Assembly: GCF_008831285.2 (NCBI RefSeq) | Contig: NC_045147.1 | Coordinates: forward strand, 16,098,854-16,162,853 | Source of the DNA: Nymphaea colorata | Taxonomy: Eukaryota > Streptophyta > Magnoliopsida > Nymphaeales > Nymphaeaceae | Length of the DNA stretch: 64,000 nucleotides | Reading direction: 5' to 3' | Shown: positions 1-11,500 of the stretch, piece by piece | Numbering within the stretch: the first letter of the stretch is position 1 | Layout of the letters: each line of letters begins with the position of its first letter | Program-made: the position numbers and the translations under genes | The notes under the pieces: generated by a model | Databases searched by the model: none | Told to the model about the DNA's origin: nothing | The model's input: only the letters and a program-made list of their open reading frames with translations

Positions 1-1961
1 TTAGTATCCCTAGCTAGGACTGTAGTATTTATCAAAAGCATTATATGGTAGTAAAACAAAGTGAAGTCTTGGAATGATACGAAGTGGAATATGACAATCA
101 CATGGACTATTGTCATTGCACATTCAGTTCAAGTCATTGGACTGACAACTCCAATGACCAGTTGTCCTAATCCACGTTAAGTATACACCTTCAACAATAG
201 TAACAACAGAAACTTATGGCTTAGCGGCCAACGCTGATGCAAAATAGATTCAAATGGGCCAACAATCATACATAAAAAAAAATGTTAGAAAATGCAAATC
301 CCATACAATTTTTATTGTATGGAAGCTAAACGACTGAAAATGCATTCATAGCCAACCAGTGAGATCACAATGGGCCTTAGTTTTCTCCTCCCCAACTCCT
401 TGAACCTCCAAGTACATGATTTCCCACAATCATCTGCCTCTTCTAAATTTGGAAAACCTTTGACAAGTTCAGAGCTTAAGGGTTGATTTCCCCATTAAAA
501 TTGAAAAAAAAGAAGAGACAAAAGGGCGCTACAAAAGGGAATCTTTCAAGTTGCATCAAAGATTTAAGCCTATACAGCCAATACAAGTGAAAGAAGAACA
601 ACTCGTTTTCATTTTCTGTATGACAAGTTTTTTTAAGTGCAACAAATCCTACTAGCCAAGTCAAGTGAAAGAATCCTACTCGTAGAAATAATCCTCCACA
701 GTGCAAAGATATGAAACCCGTTCTTGATCATCTCCTTTTCTGCTGTGTGACTCAATAAGGAGAGTATTGTATCCGCTGCATGGCAACGGATGGCACCAAG
801 ATGAACCAAAGGAAAAAGAAAACGCCCAAAGTCCTGCAACTACGTCGACATTTCCTGGGCATTGACACCTAATTTTCTTATGCATCTTTTACAAGTATGG
901 AGGTGAGGCACCAATCCTAGTTTTTGGTTGTCATACTAAGTACTGTCCCCATTAGTTCTTCACCGCGGTGAAACATTTTATGAAATTCTTTAGCCTTCAA
1001 TAAACCATAAGCTTCAAGTGGATACAGAAAAATCTCAAAATTCTTTCATTCATCTCCATGCACCAACTTACACACATGAAAGAAAGATCATGTCCAAAGT
1101 GTTTTAGCAGGAGAAAACTTCTTCTGTTGCTGTTCTGCTTCAGCTCGCTTAGCATGAGCCCACTGTATGGTACAAAGTCTGGGTGTAACCGTTCTAAAAG
1201 ATGGTGGGGGAAACACCTAAAACGTCACTAGCTTGATCAGTAAGATCAATCAAGAGCGCAACTGTCTAAATGGGAAACAGAAACTGTGGCTTCTACGAAC
1301 CATGATAATGAGGTCAGAAGAATTTACGTGTCCCTTTGAGGAGGCCAACGTGACTCAATTCTCAAAGGCAAAGTTGTCAGCATAAAGGAATGACAGACTC
1401 TTGTTCTTACATTCTTGAATTAAAAAGTTCATGCTGCAGGATTCAAGGCCAGGCCGGAATTTACCACAGGCGGCAATTGAAGGTGCAAAAGGAAAAAAAA
1501 AAGGTGCAAAAGGAAAAAAAAGGTGCAGAAGGAAAAAAAAAAAGGTAGAAGAAAAAGTAATAAGCGGTGAGAGGTAAGACAACATATGGGAAGATGCACG
1601 TTTTCCTTCGTAAAATCAGTGTAAAAAACTAATCAGAAGTAGAGAATGTGTTCAGACCGAACAGCCACGTCAGCATTGTCTATTAATTAATTAATTAAAA
1701 AAGCAAATATTCACTGGCCTGTACATGTGTCGTAAATCAGATAAGCACCAAATTGATCTCCAATAGCACATATGCCTTGTGAGGATAATAACACAGAAAA
1801 GTTGATTGACTATCCAGTGACAAAGGCTGGTTATATAAAAGAGATATATCTTTGGTGCACTATCTTTTGAATCATGGTGGAGTTGAAACGAATCAACGAT
1901 CATTACTGTCTTGAATATCTTATTAGATCAGAGTGGTCTCCAATTAGATCAGTAACTCTGT
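1..1961. other. non-coding stretch, no gene seen
   Basis: I see only short overlapping open frames on both strands, without a recognisable domain or splice-consistent neighbours. There is an A-rich, near-tandem stretch at about 1480-1550 built from a repeated AAAAGGTGCAGAAGG-like phrase. The minus-strand frames around 633-885 are short and match no family I know. Treated as intergenic. Confidence 0.5.
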
Positions 1962-2043
1962 TCCAATGATCGTGCCTTCCATGAATTTACTTGTCTTATA
2001 GCTCCAATGATCGTGCCTTCCATGAATTTACTTGTCTTAAAGC
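1962..2043. repeat. 41-bp tandem duplication
   Basis: Two almost identical 41-bp units lie head to tail (1962-2002 and 2003-2043), each starting TCCAATGATCGTGCC. They differ by one or two bases near the end, so the duplication looks recent. No coding sense. Confidence 0.85.
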
Positions 2044-3926
2044 TAGATCTACGAAGCTAGTGACTATATATGAAAATTGAAGATGAATTAAGGGAGATTT
2101 TCTTTCGTATTGGTGAAGTTAAACTCATTTCAAAATTATTTTATGTATTGCTTAGGACCGATCATTCCATGCCAAACAACTTCTATCTGCAAGTTAGACT
2201 TAAATTAATGGATTCCCCTTCTGTGTGATAGAAGAGACATATGGACAAGGATGGTAGTATTGAAGGGAAGGAGACAGGCCGTAGCCATATGCCTAATCTT
2301 CCAATCAAGGAAAGGACAGGACAGGAAGTTGCATTCATCCAGCCCCTATGGAGCACATTTCCCGGCAGTCGAGTGAGTTGATGAGTACTCCAGCTATGGG
2401 TCCTCAAATAGTTGAGAAAGAAATCATCACTGATTCAATTTGCATTATGGTTGTGCCAGGCTTAGCGATGGGCATAGCGTTTAGGGTTTTCCACCTTTTC
2501 CGTTACCCCCACTCCTAGGGTTCAGATCTGTTTTTAGTGCCTCAAAGATGCCGCCTCAGTGCACTTTTATTTGTACATCTTACCCCTCTTTGTAGGCATG
2601 GATGGACGTCGCTGGATATATATATTTCTTTTGAATATTATGCAGCCAACCTGCCAACACACAACTGTAGGAACTTTAGCAGCGGAACAATACCTATGAT
2701 CAGCCCTTTGTCTGCGCAGCAAATTCACCACCAGCGGCGTCTCCAGTTTGCGCCTGAAGAGGATGTGGCAACAGCGTCTGTTGAACGAAGCAGAAGAAAC
2801 CAAAGGAAGAGAGAACCGAAGAGAGATAGTTCACGGGTTTCTTTAGTTTTGGGTAATTAGAGATGCGTTAACGCTAATTAGTGTATCGCTACACTTAAAC
2901 AGACAGCTTCACAGGATTTCCCTTTTCCCAGCTTGTAGTCAGTTTTCTTATTTAATCTCGTAACTGAGCCCTTTTGCAATTACAAGATGTAAAGACATGA
3001 TTCAAGGCTACTATCTAACATCTCCCACTTGACCATCAGACCGTCAGATTGCTTCTACTATTCAATGGGCAATGCAAATGTTGGGTTACATTTGACGTTG
3101 TTATCTTAGACAATCAATCCTGTAAAATTGATGTCCCATTGCATATCGTATTGAAATCCATGCAAACCGATGTGCGTCGTTGATATGCGTTGGCTTGTAT
3201 GTATCAGCCACAGGAACTAACAAAAAACCGAAAAGCAATCTTGTTAATTTATTAATATATAGGCCATTAATATGGGCTGCATATTGGACGATATTATACA
3301 TTTCAAACATTTCAACATGCACCAATATTGAGTGGCTAGGAAGCCTAAAATCTTTTTCCGTAGGGTTTATTGTAGTTTTCATAACTTTTGTGGGGGTCAA
3401 ATTAAATTTTTTGAAAAATATTTTATGTAAAGGCTCATATTTTCCATTTTGTAACGTCATGATTCGAGATCATGATTTAGAAACAGAAAGATCTTTATGA
3501 TATTTCAGGCCATGCATGGCTGACTATATATTAAATAACGTGTCAAGCAGGCAATCGACCCGAACCAAATTTATCCACAAATTCGTCACTTGTTGGCCTA
3601 ACGCTTTGATATTTGGAGTCCGATTGATGGAACTCTCGGTGCTAATTGTCAGCGAGAAATTAAGTTGTCCCACTGAAGAGTCAATCAACCATGGTTTCTC
3701 CCGTGCGTAAAGTTGGAAGAAAGTAAGTGTCAACTTTGAGTTTTACAAGTTTATCTAAACAAGACGACGACGGATAGTCCCGCTACCATTTGTTTCAGAT
3801 TATGTAACTAGAAGTCATCTTTGATCATACACGCAAAGTAAAGGCTATTAATCGGTCTGTGTAATCTTATTAAGAATAATATGTAAACTAATATGAAGTA
3901 CAAAAATTAAGATTCAGGCCATTGTT

Positions 3927-3929
<3 letters not shown>
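2044..3929. other. non-coding stretch with possible decayed transposon sequence
   Basis: No gene is recognised. An open frame at 2537-2860 (107 codons, plus) overlaps a minus-strand frame and has no known domain. The phrase ACATCTCCCACTTG at about 3018 sits in a setting often seen near decayed LTR elements, but I could not find a paired repeat. Otherwise AT-rich sequence. Confidence 0.35.

Positions 3930-3999
<70 letters not shown>
3930..3999. repeat. AT dinucleotide microsatellite
   Basis: About 35 uninterrupted TA/AT units. It produces a spurious YIYIYI open frame on the minus strand. Confidence 0.95.
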
Positions 4000-4001
<2 letters not shown>

Positions 4002-4483
4002 GTCTCTGGGTGTGTATTTGCACGTAATTATCTCATTTGTGGAGATATTGAAATAAAAAAGAATAAAAAAAAGATGCAACCATGTATCAATAATTTTCCA
4101 GATAGGCCAAAGTTGGATTATGCATTCCTACTCTTCAAGCCGCCATAATACGTTATTTGAGTTCATAATTTTCCGCAAGCAACAAGAATCATTCACATTA
4201 GAAACAAAAAAGCTTGGAAGCCCTTGCTTAAATCATTCTTAATATCTACAACAAATGGATGGATTTCTCCATCTTCAATTATTGAAATCAATGAGAATTT
4301 TGAGAGAGATTTGTGCAACTGCCAAAATTCATATTTGGCACTTTCTGACAGAAGAAAAATACAGACGAATTGAAAGAATAAAACTCAGTTTCGATGCAAA
4401 CGACTAGAAAAAATGGTGCTAGCTAGCAGCTTTATAGCAATCTGTTTCTTCAAGCTCATCAGGAAGCATTGAGGGAGAGAGAA

Positions 4484-4756
4484 CTATGGTGCAACAGGAA
4501 TATCACAACCGAAATCTGCAGGGTTTGAAGAGTCGCTCGCACCATTAGGTTGCTGCAGACCGTGACAGGGAGACGGGCCTGATGGAGGCGACGGTCCTTT
4601 GGGGAGCAAGTTGCCTAGTAAACTGCCGTCAATGCCTCTGCCAGAGTCCACTGAACGAGGTACCAATGTTTTCCTGCAGCAACAACTTGAAGCCGTGGCG
4701 AGGATGATCATTAACAGAAACACAAAGATCTTAGCCAACCTGCAGCCTGATTTCAT
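4484..4756 (-). CDS. secreted IDA-like (IDL/PIP-type) signalling peptide precursor
   Basis: A single-exon precursor of 90 residues. Residues 1-24 form a signal peptide: basic N-terminus, hydrophobic IFVFLLMIILA, then small residues TASS. A variable basic and glycine-rich middle follows. The candidate hormone motif is LPKG at 51-54 followed by PPSGPSPCHG at 57-66. Known IDA/IDL precursors are 75-105 residues with an LPKG-x-PIPPSxPSxxHN motif; they are cleaved outside the cell and sensed by HAESA-type receptor kinases in organ abscission and stress. The start is the first ATG after an upstream in-frame stop. Oddities: PCHG replaces the usual basic pair plus HN, and about 24 residues (LQQP to IPVAP) follow the motif. 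PIP peptides, which share SGPSP, are the alternative. The family call is inference from the motif and layout; the receptor and role are unknown. Confidence 0.55.
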   Translation of the reverse strand: MKSGCRLAKIFVFLLMIILATASSCCCRKTLVPRSVDSGRGIDGSLLGNLLPKGPSPPSGPSPCHGLQQPNGASDSSNPADFGCDIPVAP

Positions 4757-4869
4757 CTTCACCGATTGCCTCCTTTCAATGGGTGAGTTGCTGTGCCGAC
4801 TCTGCTTGAAAAAGACAAAACCAGAAAGGAGGAACTACTTGCAGATCTCCATTTCTTCCTACTAGCGCA

Positions 4870-4877
4870 TATATATA
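4870..4877 (-). promoter_or_regulatory. TATA box of the IDA-like gene
   Basis: On the minus strand this reads CTATATATATG. It lies about 115 bp upstream of the ATG at 4756, which would give a 5' leader of roughly 80-90 nt. The position supports transcription of the small peptide gene. Confidence 0.5.
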
Positions 4878-5658
4878 GACATGTGGTATGTACTGTAAGT
4901 TTAGTCTTCCTCCCACTCAAGGCTTTCTTCTAGGAAGCTACCTAAGTGTCCAATCTTTGAACAAACAGTTTCACCATCCATATATAGAATTGATGGGCAC
5001 GATATTCTTTTTAATACGGTTTGGTATAAGACCTTAGCTTTCTTCATGTGACCCAACATTTGAAATAAGCAGATAGTATGGGGATCCTTTCGCATTGAAA
5101 TTTTATATAAATTGACCGGCAAATTACATTGAGTATGGGAATCCTCAAGTGGCGCATTGAGTTTCATGCAGTGTGCTTCTGGCTGATCCCCTGCAGGTGG
5201 TGCTGATCACACATGATCTATCTGTCCCCTTGAGAGAAGGCCGATTTTCTAGTCTTGATCGAGTCAAAAAAATCAACGGTCAATCTTCCTTTTGTGAACC
5301 ACAGAATTTAAGGTTCTAAGTGGGATCAGACTTTTGAAAATCTAAGCTGCTCCCATTGACTTGGGTATGTAATTTGAAAACCCATTCGAAATTTAAAAGA
5401 GATGAAAGCCCCCAAGGAAGGACAGCAAGTTATGATCCAACAAGTTGGCCATAAGAATACTCCAGGAGGTTTCAAGCGTGATTTGCTCAAGTAATGTTGA
5501 GAATGGAGGATGTATATTTATTTATCGGTAAAGCTCAAGAAGAGGAATGTATTTTTCTTGGGGTGAGAGAATTTCAAACCTAACCAGCAGCCGCCTTAGA
5601 AAGGCAAGATTTGCCAGCCACCTAAAAGTCGAAGGTAGCAAAAACGTGTCATACTTCT
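4878..5658. other. intergenic stretch
   Basis: Upstream region of the IDA-like gene. A minus-strand open frame at 4901-5167 (88 codons) has no recognisable family. Nothing else supported. Confidence 0.4.
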
Positions 5659-5997
5659 GTGAAGACCGAAGAAGAAGATGCGGAAACGCAGGAGTTTGAA
5701 GAATGGAAGCACAGCACCAATCAGCTTCAGCAGTACCCTTTCAACTTTCCTCCTCTTCCTGCTTCTTCTTCTTCTTCGTCTTCGTCTTCTGATCATAGGC
5801 ATGCTATGGCGTTATGCAGCACTCCAAGAAGTGTCAAACCGTTCAATGCCCTTTGGGCATCTGCAGGGCGGAGGTTGGTCGCCATGAAAATGGGTGGGGA
5901 GGGCCGAGACCCCACTATTGTTGGTGGTGCATGCTCAACGAACTCAGACGGCAACGAGATATTGGAATTGATGAACTTGTTCCGTTCATTTAACTGA
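5659..5997 (+). CDS. unrecognised 112-codon open frame
   Basis: The frame encodes an acidic N-terminus (EEEDAETQEFEEW), a run of nine serines from a TCT/TCG repeat, and a C-terminal half without a known domain. A second frame at 5678-5887 is also open and would give a basic start followed by a leucine-rich segment, again because of the CTT-rich repeat. No family is recognised for either. The polyserine and polyleucine arise from the same trinucleotide repeat, so chance openness is quite possible. No signal peptide is visible in this frame. Confidence 0.2.
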   Translation: MKTEEEDAETQEFEEWKHSTNQLQQYPFNFPPLPASSSSSSSSSDHRHAMALCSTPRSVKPFNALWASAGRRLVAMKMGGEGRDPTIVGGACSTNSDGNEILELMNLFRSFN

Positions 5998-6264
5998 CAG
6001 TGACACCTCTTTTTTTTTTCATAGTTTTTGGATTAGAGCACACTTTTTCAAACCCAGTTGCAGATTCAATTCTTTCCTCGGTGTACTTTCCCAACAAGAA
6101 ATTTTTATATTGCTAGGCTGATATTAGTCCAAAGGCTAATAGTCAAACATCAAGAATTTCTAATTTTAGTTTTACACCAAGTGGAGCAGGTTGTTTGTTA
6201 AACTCTCTCATGGAAAGAGCAGGAAAAGGAGTGCCCCTTTGTTGACATAAGCACATCAAGCTTG

Positions 6265-6475
6265 AAACCTGAGCCTGAGCTCGGCTCAAAACCTGAACTC
6301 GGGTTCAGTTAAAATAAAAAATATTTTTTAAATATAAAATAAAAATTTTGAATATAAAATATATTTTTAATAATAAATTAAATAATTATTAAATAAAAAT
6401 AATATAATCAGACCCGTCAGACCGGGTATTGGGCCTTTGAATACCCAGGCCCAATGGCAGGCTTACTCGGGCATG
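6265..6475. repeat. dispersed AT-core repeat flanked by GAGCTCGG/GACCGGGT phrases
   Basis: An AT-only core (TTTAAATATAAAATAAA type) is bounded by CCTGAGCTCGGCTC on the left and CAGACCGGGTATTGGGCC on the right. A closely similar arrangement (AAGCTCGGACTCGATCTG, AT core, AACCGGATCAGGCTGAG) lies at 55985-56210. The shared layout indicates a dispersed non-coding transposon family; no terminal duplication was identified. Confidence 0.55.
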
Positions 6476-7227
6476 GCATGATTTATTAAAAACTTAAAGA
6501 AAAATTTACAAATAATTGCTCTGTGCTTGGTATATTTATAAATACCACTTAACATGTAAGAGATTGCAATGCTCGAGTTAAAATAACCCAAAAAACACAC
6601 TTTATGAATTAAAAATGTTAAAATAAGAAAAAACATTTTACATTGAACAAAAAGGTAGTCTTTTTCAGAAAAGAAAAAAATTAATATCACATTCTTTAGG
6701 TCGAATTCTAATTTATAATGTCACCTCCCTCTCTCTCTTTCTCTTTCTCCGTCTCTCTCTGCCCATTGTCTCCACACTAGTAGACCAGCAAACAGAATAT
6801 TGTAGAGTATAAGAAACTCTTTGCTTAGAATCGTGTTCTTCTTTCATTTGTAGAAAGGTCTCATGTGGTCAATTGTGAATTGTAATTCAATAACCATATG
6901 CAGATAGTTATTTGTATTAGTTTTTCAAATGGTTAGCAATTTCTCAAATGTTATGCGATTAATTATTTCTTTATACGTCAAATAAAGTTGTGCAATAATT
7001 TGTAAATTTTCTTTGTCAAAATCAACAGTCTAGCTACTTGTAAGCGTGTATAATATAAATCTAACCGACGTGAACGCATACATAATCCTTGAAAGCTGAC
7101 AAATGAAAAGAAAAAATCATGAAAAAAATTTGTAGTGCTTAAATCAGATTTGTTGACTCAAAAAAACTAAATACCATCAATCTTACATTCTTATAAACTT
7201 CATTCTACATATCCCATTTACACAATT

Positions 7228-7497
7228 CTATTCTATTTCTAGCTCAGAACAATATTCTGGACATATTTGCCGAGTCAAAATGCATGTGAAATGGGCGATG
7301 TAGCACCCTTCTCTTACCTCATGCCATTGAAGCTTTACAAGAATTGCCCCCTGAGAGGCATACCATAGCTGGTCAATCTGAGTGGCGTGGCGATGTGTCT
7401 TCAATTCGATTTCCACGGTGCTATTCTTTTCTGAACCGCGAACAATAACATGCAAGACATGAGTTGAAGAGTGTACCATAGGGACTCGTTCCAGCAA
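7228..7497 (-). CDS. unrecognised 89-codon open frame
   Basis: A minus-strand frame with balanced amino-acid composition and no low-complexity runs. The reading stays open past the first ATG for several codons. No domain is recognised and no splice partner was convincing. It may be an exon relic of a host gene or a chance frame. Confidence 0.15.
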   Translation of the reverse strand: MLERVPMVHSSTHVLHVIVRGSEKNSTVEIELKTHRHATQIDQLWYASQGAILVKLQWHEVREGCYIAHFTCILTRQICPEYCSELEIE

Positions 7498-9549
7498 TAG
7501 GATTCCCTCCTAGGCAGCCAAAACTTTAAATGAATTGTCCAACTTCCGATGGAGCAGCTTCATCTTCTCCGGCTTGGGGGTGTCGATTTCCATGTACATG
7601 CTTTGTCACGCAGGCAATCCTTGCTTTCGCCTCATTTTCGTTGTCTGCTCGACTTCTTTTCATCTCTACTTGCATCTCGTAGTTAGATGATAGTAATTAA
7701 CGTATTTTATTTGATATAATATCTATGCTTTAATCTGTAACCTTTTTCGGACCGCTCACGGGTCTTCACGAATGCGAGTCGTTGTGGTTACTTGCACATG
7801 AGAAGTGAATCAAAGAAAGAAATCTACTTGAATTTTGCTAAAACTCAAGTAGAATATTATTGTTTCGAAGATTTACCTAATGTACAACCTGATCTGTTTA
7901 ACTATTAACTATTATTTGCCTAAAGCCTTCAAGAACGAAACTAACGAAGATATTTCTTTGTTTTTTATCATTTCTCTCATGTAAACAAAACGAGAAATGC
8001 GGGTACTAAATATGAAATTGCTTTAACTTCATCTCTTCAACAATCAACCAGAGAGAACATAAAAATAGTAATCAAGCTGTTGTAACAATTCCAGTTTTTG
8101 GTAAAAAAAAATGAATGTCTGACTTACATACGATCTCTGCATACGCTTACTTACATCATCATTAGGAACGCAGCTGTTCTTTGTTCTTTCAGAGAAAAAT
8201 CTCCTCCAAAAATTTAATCGCTTTCTTCAAGACAAAGTGTATTTCAATAACCAAAATTAGAAAATACAAAATGTGTCTGGGGGATAAACTCAGGTTGAAT
8301 TTCGTGTTCCATCTGTGACATTGGATTAGATCGGATTGAGATGGGAGGAGGCTGATTTGAAATCCCTTCTATCTAAGGTCATAAAGTAAAGAACTGAACA
8401 CTGGACTTCAGATCTATAGAAAAATGAGGATTTGAGAATCTCAATATGTGGCCAAAACCTCAGAATGGGAAGGGGGTCTGACCTCAAATCCTTGGTCTGG
8501 GATCTCAGATCCGAGGGAAGCAAACGCCTCCTATGATGGGTGTCCGATAGCCCCAGACCTCAAATCTGAAGCCGGCCAAAAATCCCAGTCTGCATGACAC
8601 CCGTTGTCTTAAAAAAGGAGGATCTGATTCTGATGTTAAAAGGCCGGCAAGAAGTGGAGGTTGGACCTCAGGTCTGCGGATTTAAAATCCTGGTCAACAA
8701 AAGTCTCCTGCCAATGAAATAGCTAAAATAGAGGAAATAGTTAGATTATGAGGGAGACATGGAAATCCAATGCAGTCATCATCTACCAACTTGCATTGAA
8801 GAAAACAAACACAAAAGGGTCCGGACAATCACATCAATTTCTGCCGTATAACCGGACAGGACACAGAAGACAGTGGCTACTAAAACAAAAACCATTTCAA
8901 ACATAGACATTAAGTCTCCTTCCTCTTACATCCCTACCACTCTTCAATTTAATAGTGCATCCACCACTTTCTTCCAAACTTTCCAACACATCATTCATTC
9001 AGGATTTCATAATCCATATATGATTATATATATATGTACGTGTTAACAAAAAGAAGCCATTTTAAAATGATGACTTATGTCACACCATGTAGCTGTATGC
9101 ACGTAATTGGTTGTATGGAAACAACTTAGAATCGTTGAATTGGTGTATATTTGTGGGGGTGCATGAGAGGGAAACAGATGTGTCATGAACAGTGCAATTC
9201 TATAAGCTTTCGAGAATACCAAGAACACAATCGTGAAGCATGCAGACGTCTCCTCTATCTACTTACATTGAACATCTTGTATTTATAAGTACTAACTATA
9301 TATACATATATACTGCTGATTTCTCTTACTACACTAAGTTACGAGACTGTTGATACGTGACTTCTCATGTGCTTGCTCGTAGTTTCGTCTCAGATATAGA
9401 TAGATAGATCGATAGATAGAGATGTACTACCCTCCAAGATCCAAGCTTGATGATGATCAAGGTCGAACAGACAACGAGAGCGAGGCCCAAAAAGCGTAGG
9501 ACTGTTCACGTGACGAGCATAACATGGAGATCACTCACCCAAACGGCCG

Positions 9550-9815
9550 ATGTAAATTAAGCCCAAAGTTGCGACGTCCATGCCTGAAAGATGGTCGCCG
9601 ACGAGCCAGAAAAGCAAACGGAGATCAGAAAAGGAGGGATGAAGTTTCGGGGCAAAATTAAAAGAGAAGAAGGATCGGTGGCGGGTCTGTTTGCCTTCAC
9701 GATACGTACCACGGTGATCAGAAGAAGATCGAAAGTATCGTGCAAGGCCATGGGGAGTAGTGCGCCTCCTTTTCTTCCTTCCACTGTCTCGGCTCACCCT
9801 GGTTTTCTTCCGTGC
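9550..9815 (-). other. possible small minus-strand transcription unit
   Basis: Below a good TATA box, the minus strand holds a 75-codon frame (9557-9784) overlapping an 88-codon frame (9531-9797). A donor-like GTACGT follows ATCACCGTG, and an acceptor-like TTTCAG precedes GCATGGACGTCGC, itself followed by a second donor GGTGAGTGA. The parts could be a spliced short mRNA or a non-coding RNA. No protein family is recognised, and the plus strand also has an 80-codon frame here, so the call rests on promoter and splice-like signals only. Confidence 0.25.
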
Positions 9816-9822
9816 CTGACCT

Positions 9823-9832
9823 CATTTATATA
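9823..9832 (-). promoter_or_regulatory. TATA box, minus orientation
   Basis: Reads TATATAAATG on the minus strand, about 40 bp upstream of the first ATG of the 9557-9784 frame. The region further upstream (9889-9990) is CT/GA-rich, as in many plant promoters. Confidence 0.4.
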
Positions 9833-9884
9833 GCTTCTGGCCACAGCATCGCGTCCCTCTGAAACCTTAGTCTCTCTCTGGATC

Positions 9885-9888
<4 letters not shown>

Positions 9889-9919
<31 letters not shown>
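9889..9919. repeat. CT microsatellite
   Basis: About 15 CT units; a second, impure CT-rich tract follows at 9961-9994. Minus-strand RERERE frames over this region are artefacts. Confidence 0.9.
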
Positions 9920-9923
<4 letters not shown>

Positions 9924-10429
9924 GACTCACTGGTATGGTTATAACGTGCGTGCACGTGAACTCTCTTTCTCTCTCTCTCTCCCACTCTCTCTCTAACGTT
10001 CTTGTATATGGGAAACCAACATCGCGTTGATGAGTAGCTGCAAGAATAGGTGGTTTACAAGAGTAGATCAAATGGCCTCCCTTTCGTCAACCAAATGCAT
10101 GTAGTTAGGCAAAGCCAAATTTTTTCATCAAGAAACCAAACTATAGTTTCAAAATTTTTTATATAGACTAAATAAAAGTTTTTAAAATTATGTGTGTTTT
10201 GAAATTAATTTTGAGGAAGAGGCCATCCGTTTCCTTAACTCCGCTCTTATCTACATCGTATAATTATTTTTTCTTTAAGAAAAATGAAATGTAAGCAAAT
10301 AGATAGATCCACATTTCAATGTTTTCCTCAAAGAAAAAAGGAAAATGCACACTAAACCTTTTGTATTTAATCGTTTGTGTAAGAAATTAAATAAGAAAAA
10401 GCCGCCAACAGTGCGAAACTGAAAGAGGA

Positions 10430-10880
10430 GTTGAGTGGAAGCTTAGACCTTGAGACCCGCGATGGATCTCCCCTCGTTACTCGAGTAAAGCACATGCAAT
10501 TCAGATCCCAATACAATACAATGTGGGTTGAAGTTCTTACCTACAAGTATTATTGGACCTGGACAGTGTTGTGGTTGGGAAGGAAGGTATGGTGGAGGGG
10601 CAGCGTTCGGGCGCGGGTGCAGGTCCATCCGTCCCCCCCTCTCTTTGGTGTGGGGCCCCACCTCACATGGGCGGGGTGGGGCCTCCATCCGACGACCTTT
10701 CTCCTCCAGCTCACCGCACATGGTGGGGCCCAGTATTTTCAGCGGGAGCGGCATCTGATGTGCGGGACATTTTTACTGCGGGTTCATTGAATGAGACAAA
10801 TTGTCGCCTGCTCGTGCGATCTGGTACCAAGTACGAGGGAAAAGTTTTTACCCATGTTTCCCGGGGGTTGAATTAATCCC
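10430..10880. other. GC-rich island with overlapping open frames
   Basis: A GC-rich block in an AT-rich background that contains GTGGGGCCCC and GGTGGGGCCC phrases. Four overlapping frames are open on both strands, as expected from base composition. I do not recognise a protein. The leading phrase GAGTTGAGTGGAAGCTT recurs near 15296 and 18370 in variant form, so at least its left edge is repeat-derived. Confidence 0.3.
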
Positions 10881-11309
10881 GGAGGGAAAAGTCAAGCCTC
10901 GCGGGGGCTCGATCAAACGCGTCTAACGGTTTCTGCCCTCTGGTCGAATCAAATCGGTCGCAACCTGCTGTCATTTCGTGGGCTGGTGTAATTATTTATC
11001 TCTTATGTGTTTTAATTTTGTTTTGTGTTTTAGACAATTTTTTTAGATAAATTTTGTCAGTTGATTCAGCTGAATCGGTGAATTAGGCGATTCACTAAAT
11101 CGTCTGTCCTCTGCTTCTGTTTAGAAACTGTAGCATTCTAATTTTATCGGATGTCTTCTAAAAAAAAATTCCCAGATGCCAAAATATCGAAAAAGTCGAG
11201 GATCTTCAAAAGTTGAAGACTCCATGAGCAAAAATCCAAAGACAAGAAAAAAACACATTTCTTGAAAAAGAAAATTCTTGGATGTCAAAATATTCACTTT
11301 TTTGGTGTA

Positions 11310-11500
11310 TTTGATGCACAAGGAAGAATTTAACTGGTAAATTTACTACAGTAAATTTTTTTTTAAAAAAAAACAGCATGAAATTTAACCTTCTTTCGAT
11401 TTGAATTCATGTTTGATGCACAGAAAGAATTTAACTTGGTAAATTTAACCATGTTTGATGCACAAGGAAGAATTTAAACTAGTAAATTTAACTCGCTTTT
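11310..11500. repeat. imperfect repeats of a GATGCACAAGGAAGAATTTAA phrase
   Basis: Three related units begin at about 11308, 11414 and 11457, each followed by a GGTAAATTTA-like phrase. A neighbouring phrase (GACAAAAATCCAAA then A-rich) at 11920-11960 resembles 11228-11260, suggesting a larger decayed duplication across 11120-12010. Confidence 0.5.

Larger units (their letters stand above)
5998..9540. other. long non-coding stretch with dispersed repeats
   Basis: No supported gene. It contains a pyrimidine tract at about 6724-6765, a dispersed GC-phrase repeat (6265-6475), an unrecognised minus-strand frame (7228-7497), and a block at 8320-8700 rich in GATCTGA/CTCAGATC phrases that looks like a decayed MITE. 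A short TAGA/GATA repeat lies near 9396-9420. Confidence 0.4.

Noticed and set aside
2537-2860. 107-codon frame on plus
   Set aside because: No known domain, overlapped by an antisense frame, and the surroundings look like decayed repeat sequence.
9466-9486. GACAACGAGAGCGAGG resembles the microRNA miR535 sequence
   Set aside because: The match is lost after 11-12 bases and I found no complementary arm nearby, so no precursor hairpin is supported.
9794-10071. Minus-strand RERERE frames
   Set aside because: Pure products of the CT/GA microsatellites at 9889-9994.
10431-10876. Four overlapping open frames on both strands, up to 119 codons
   Set aside because: Local GC richness removes stop codons in all frames; no domain, and the block shares edge phrases with dispersed repeats.
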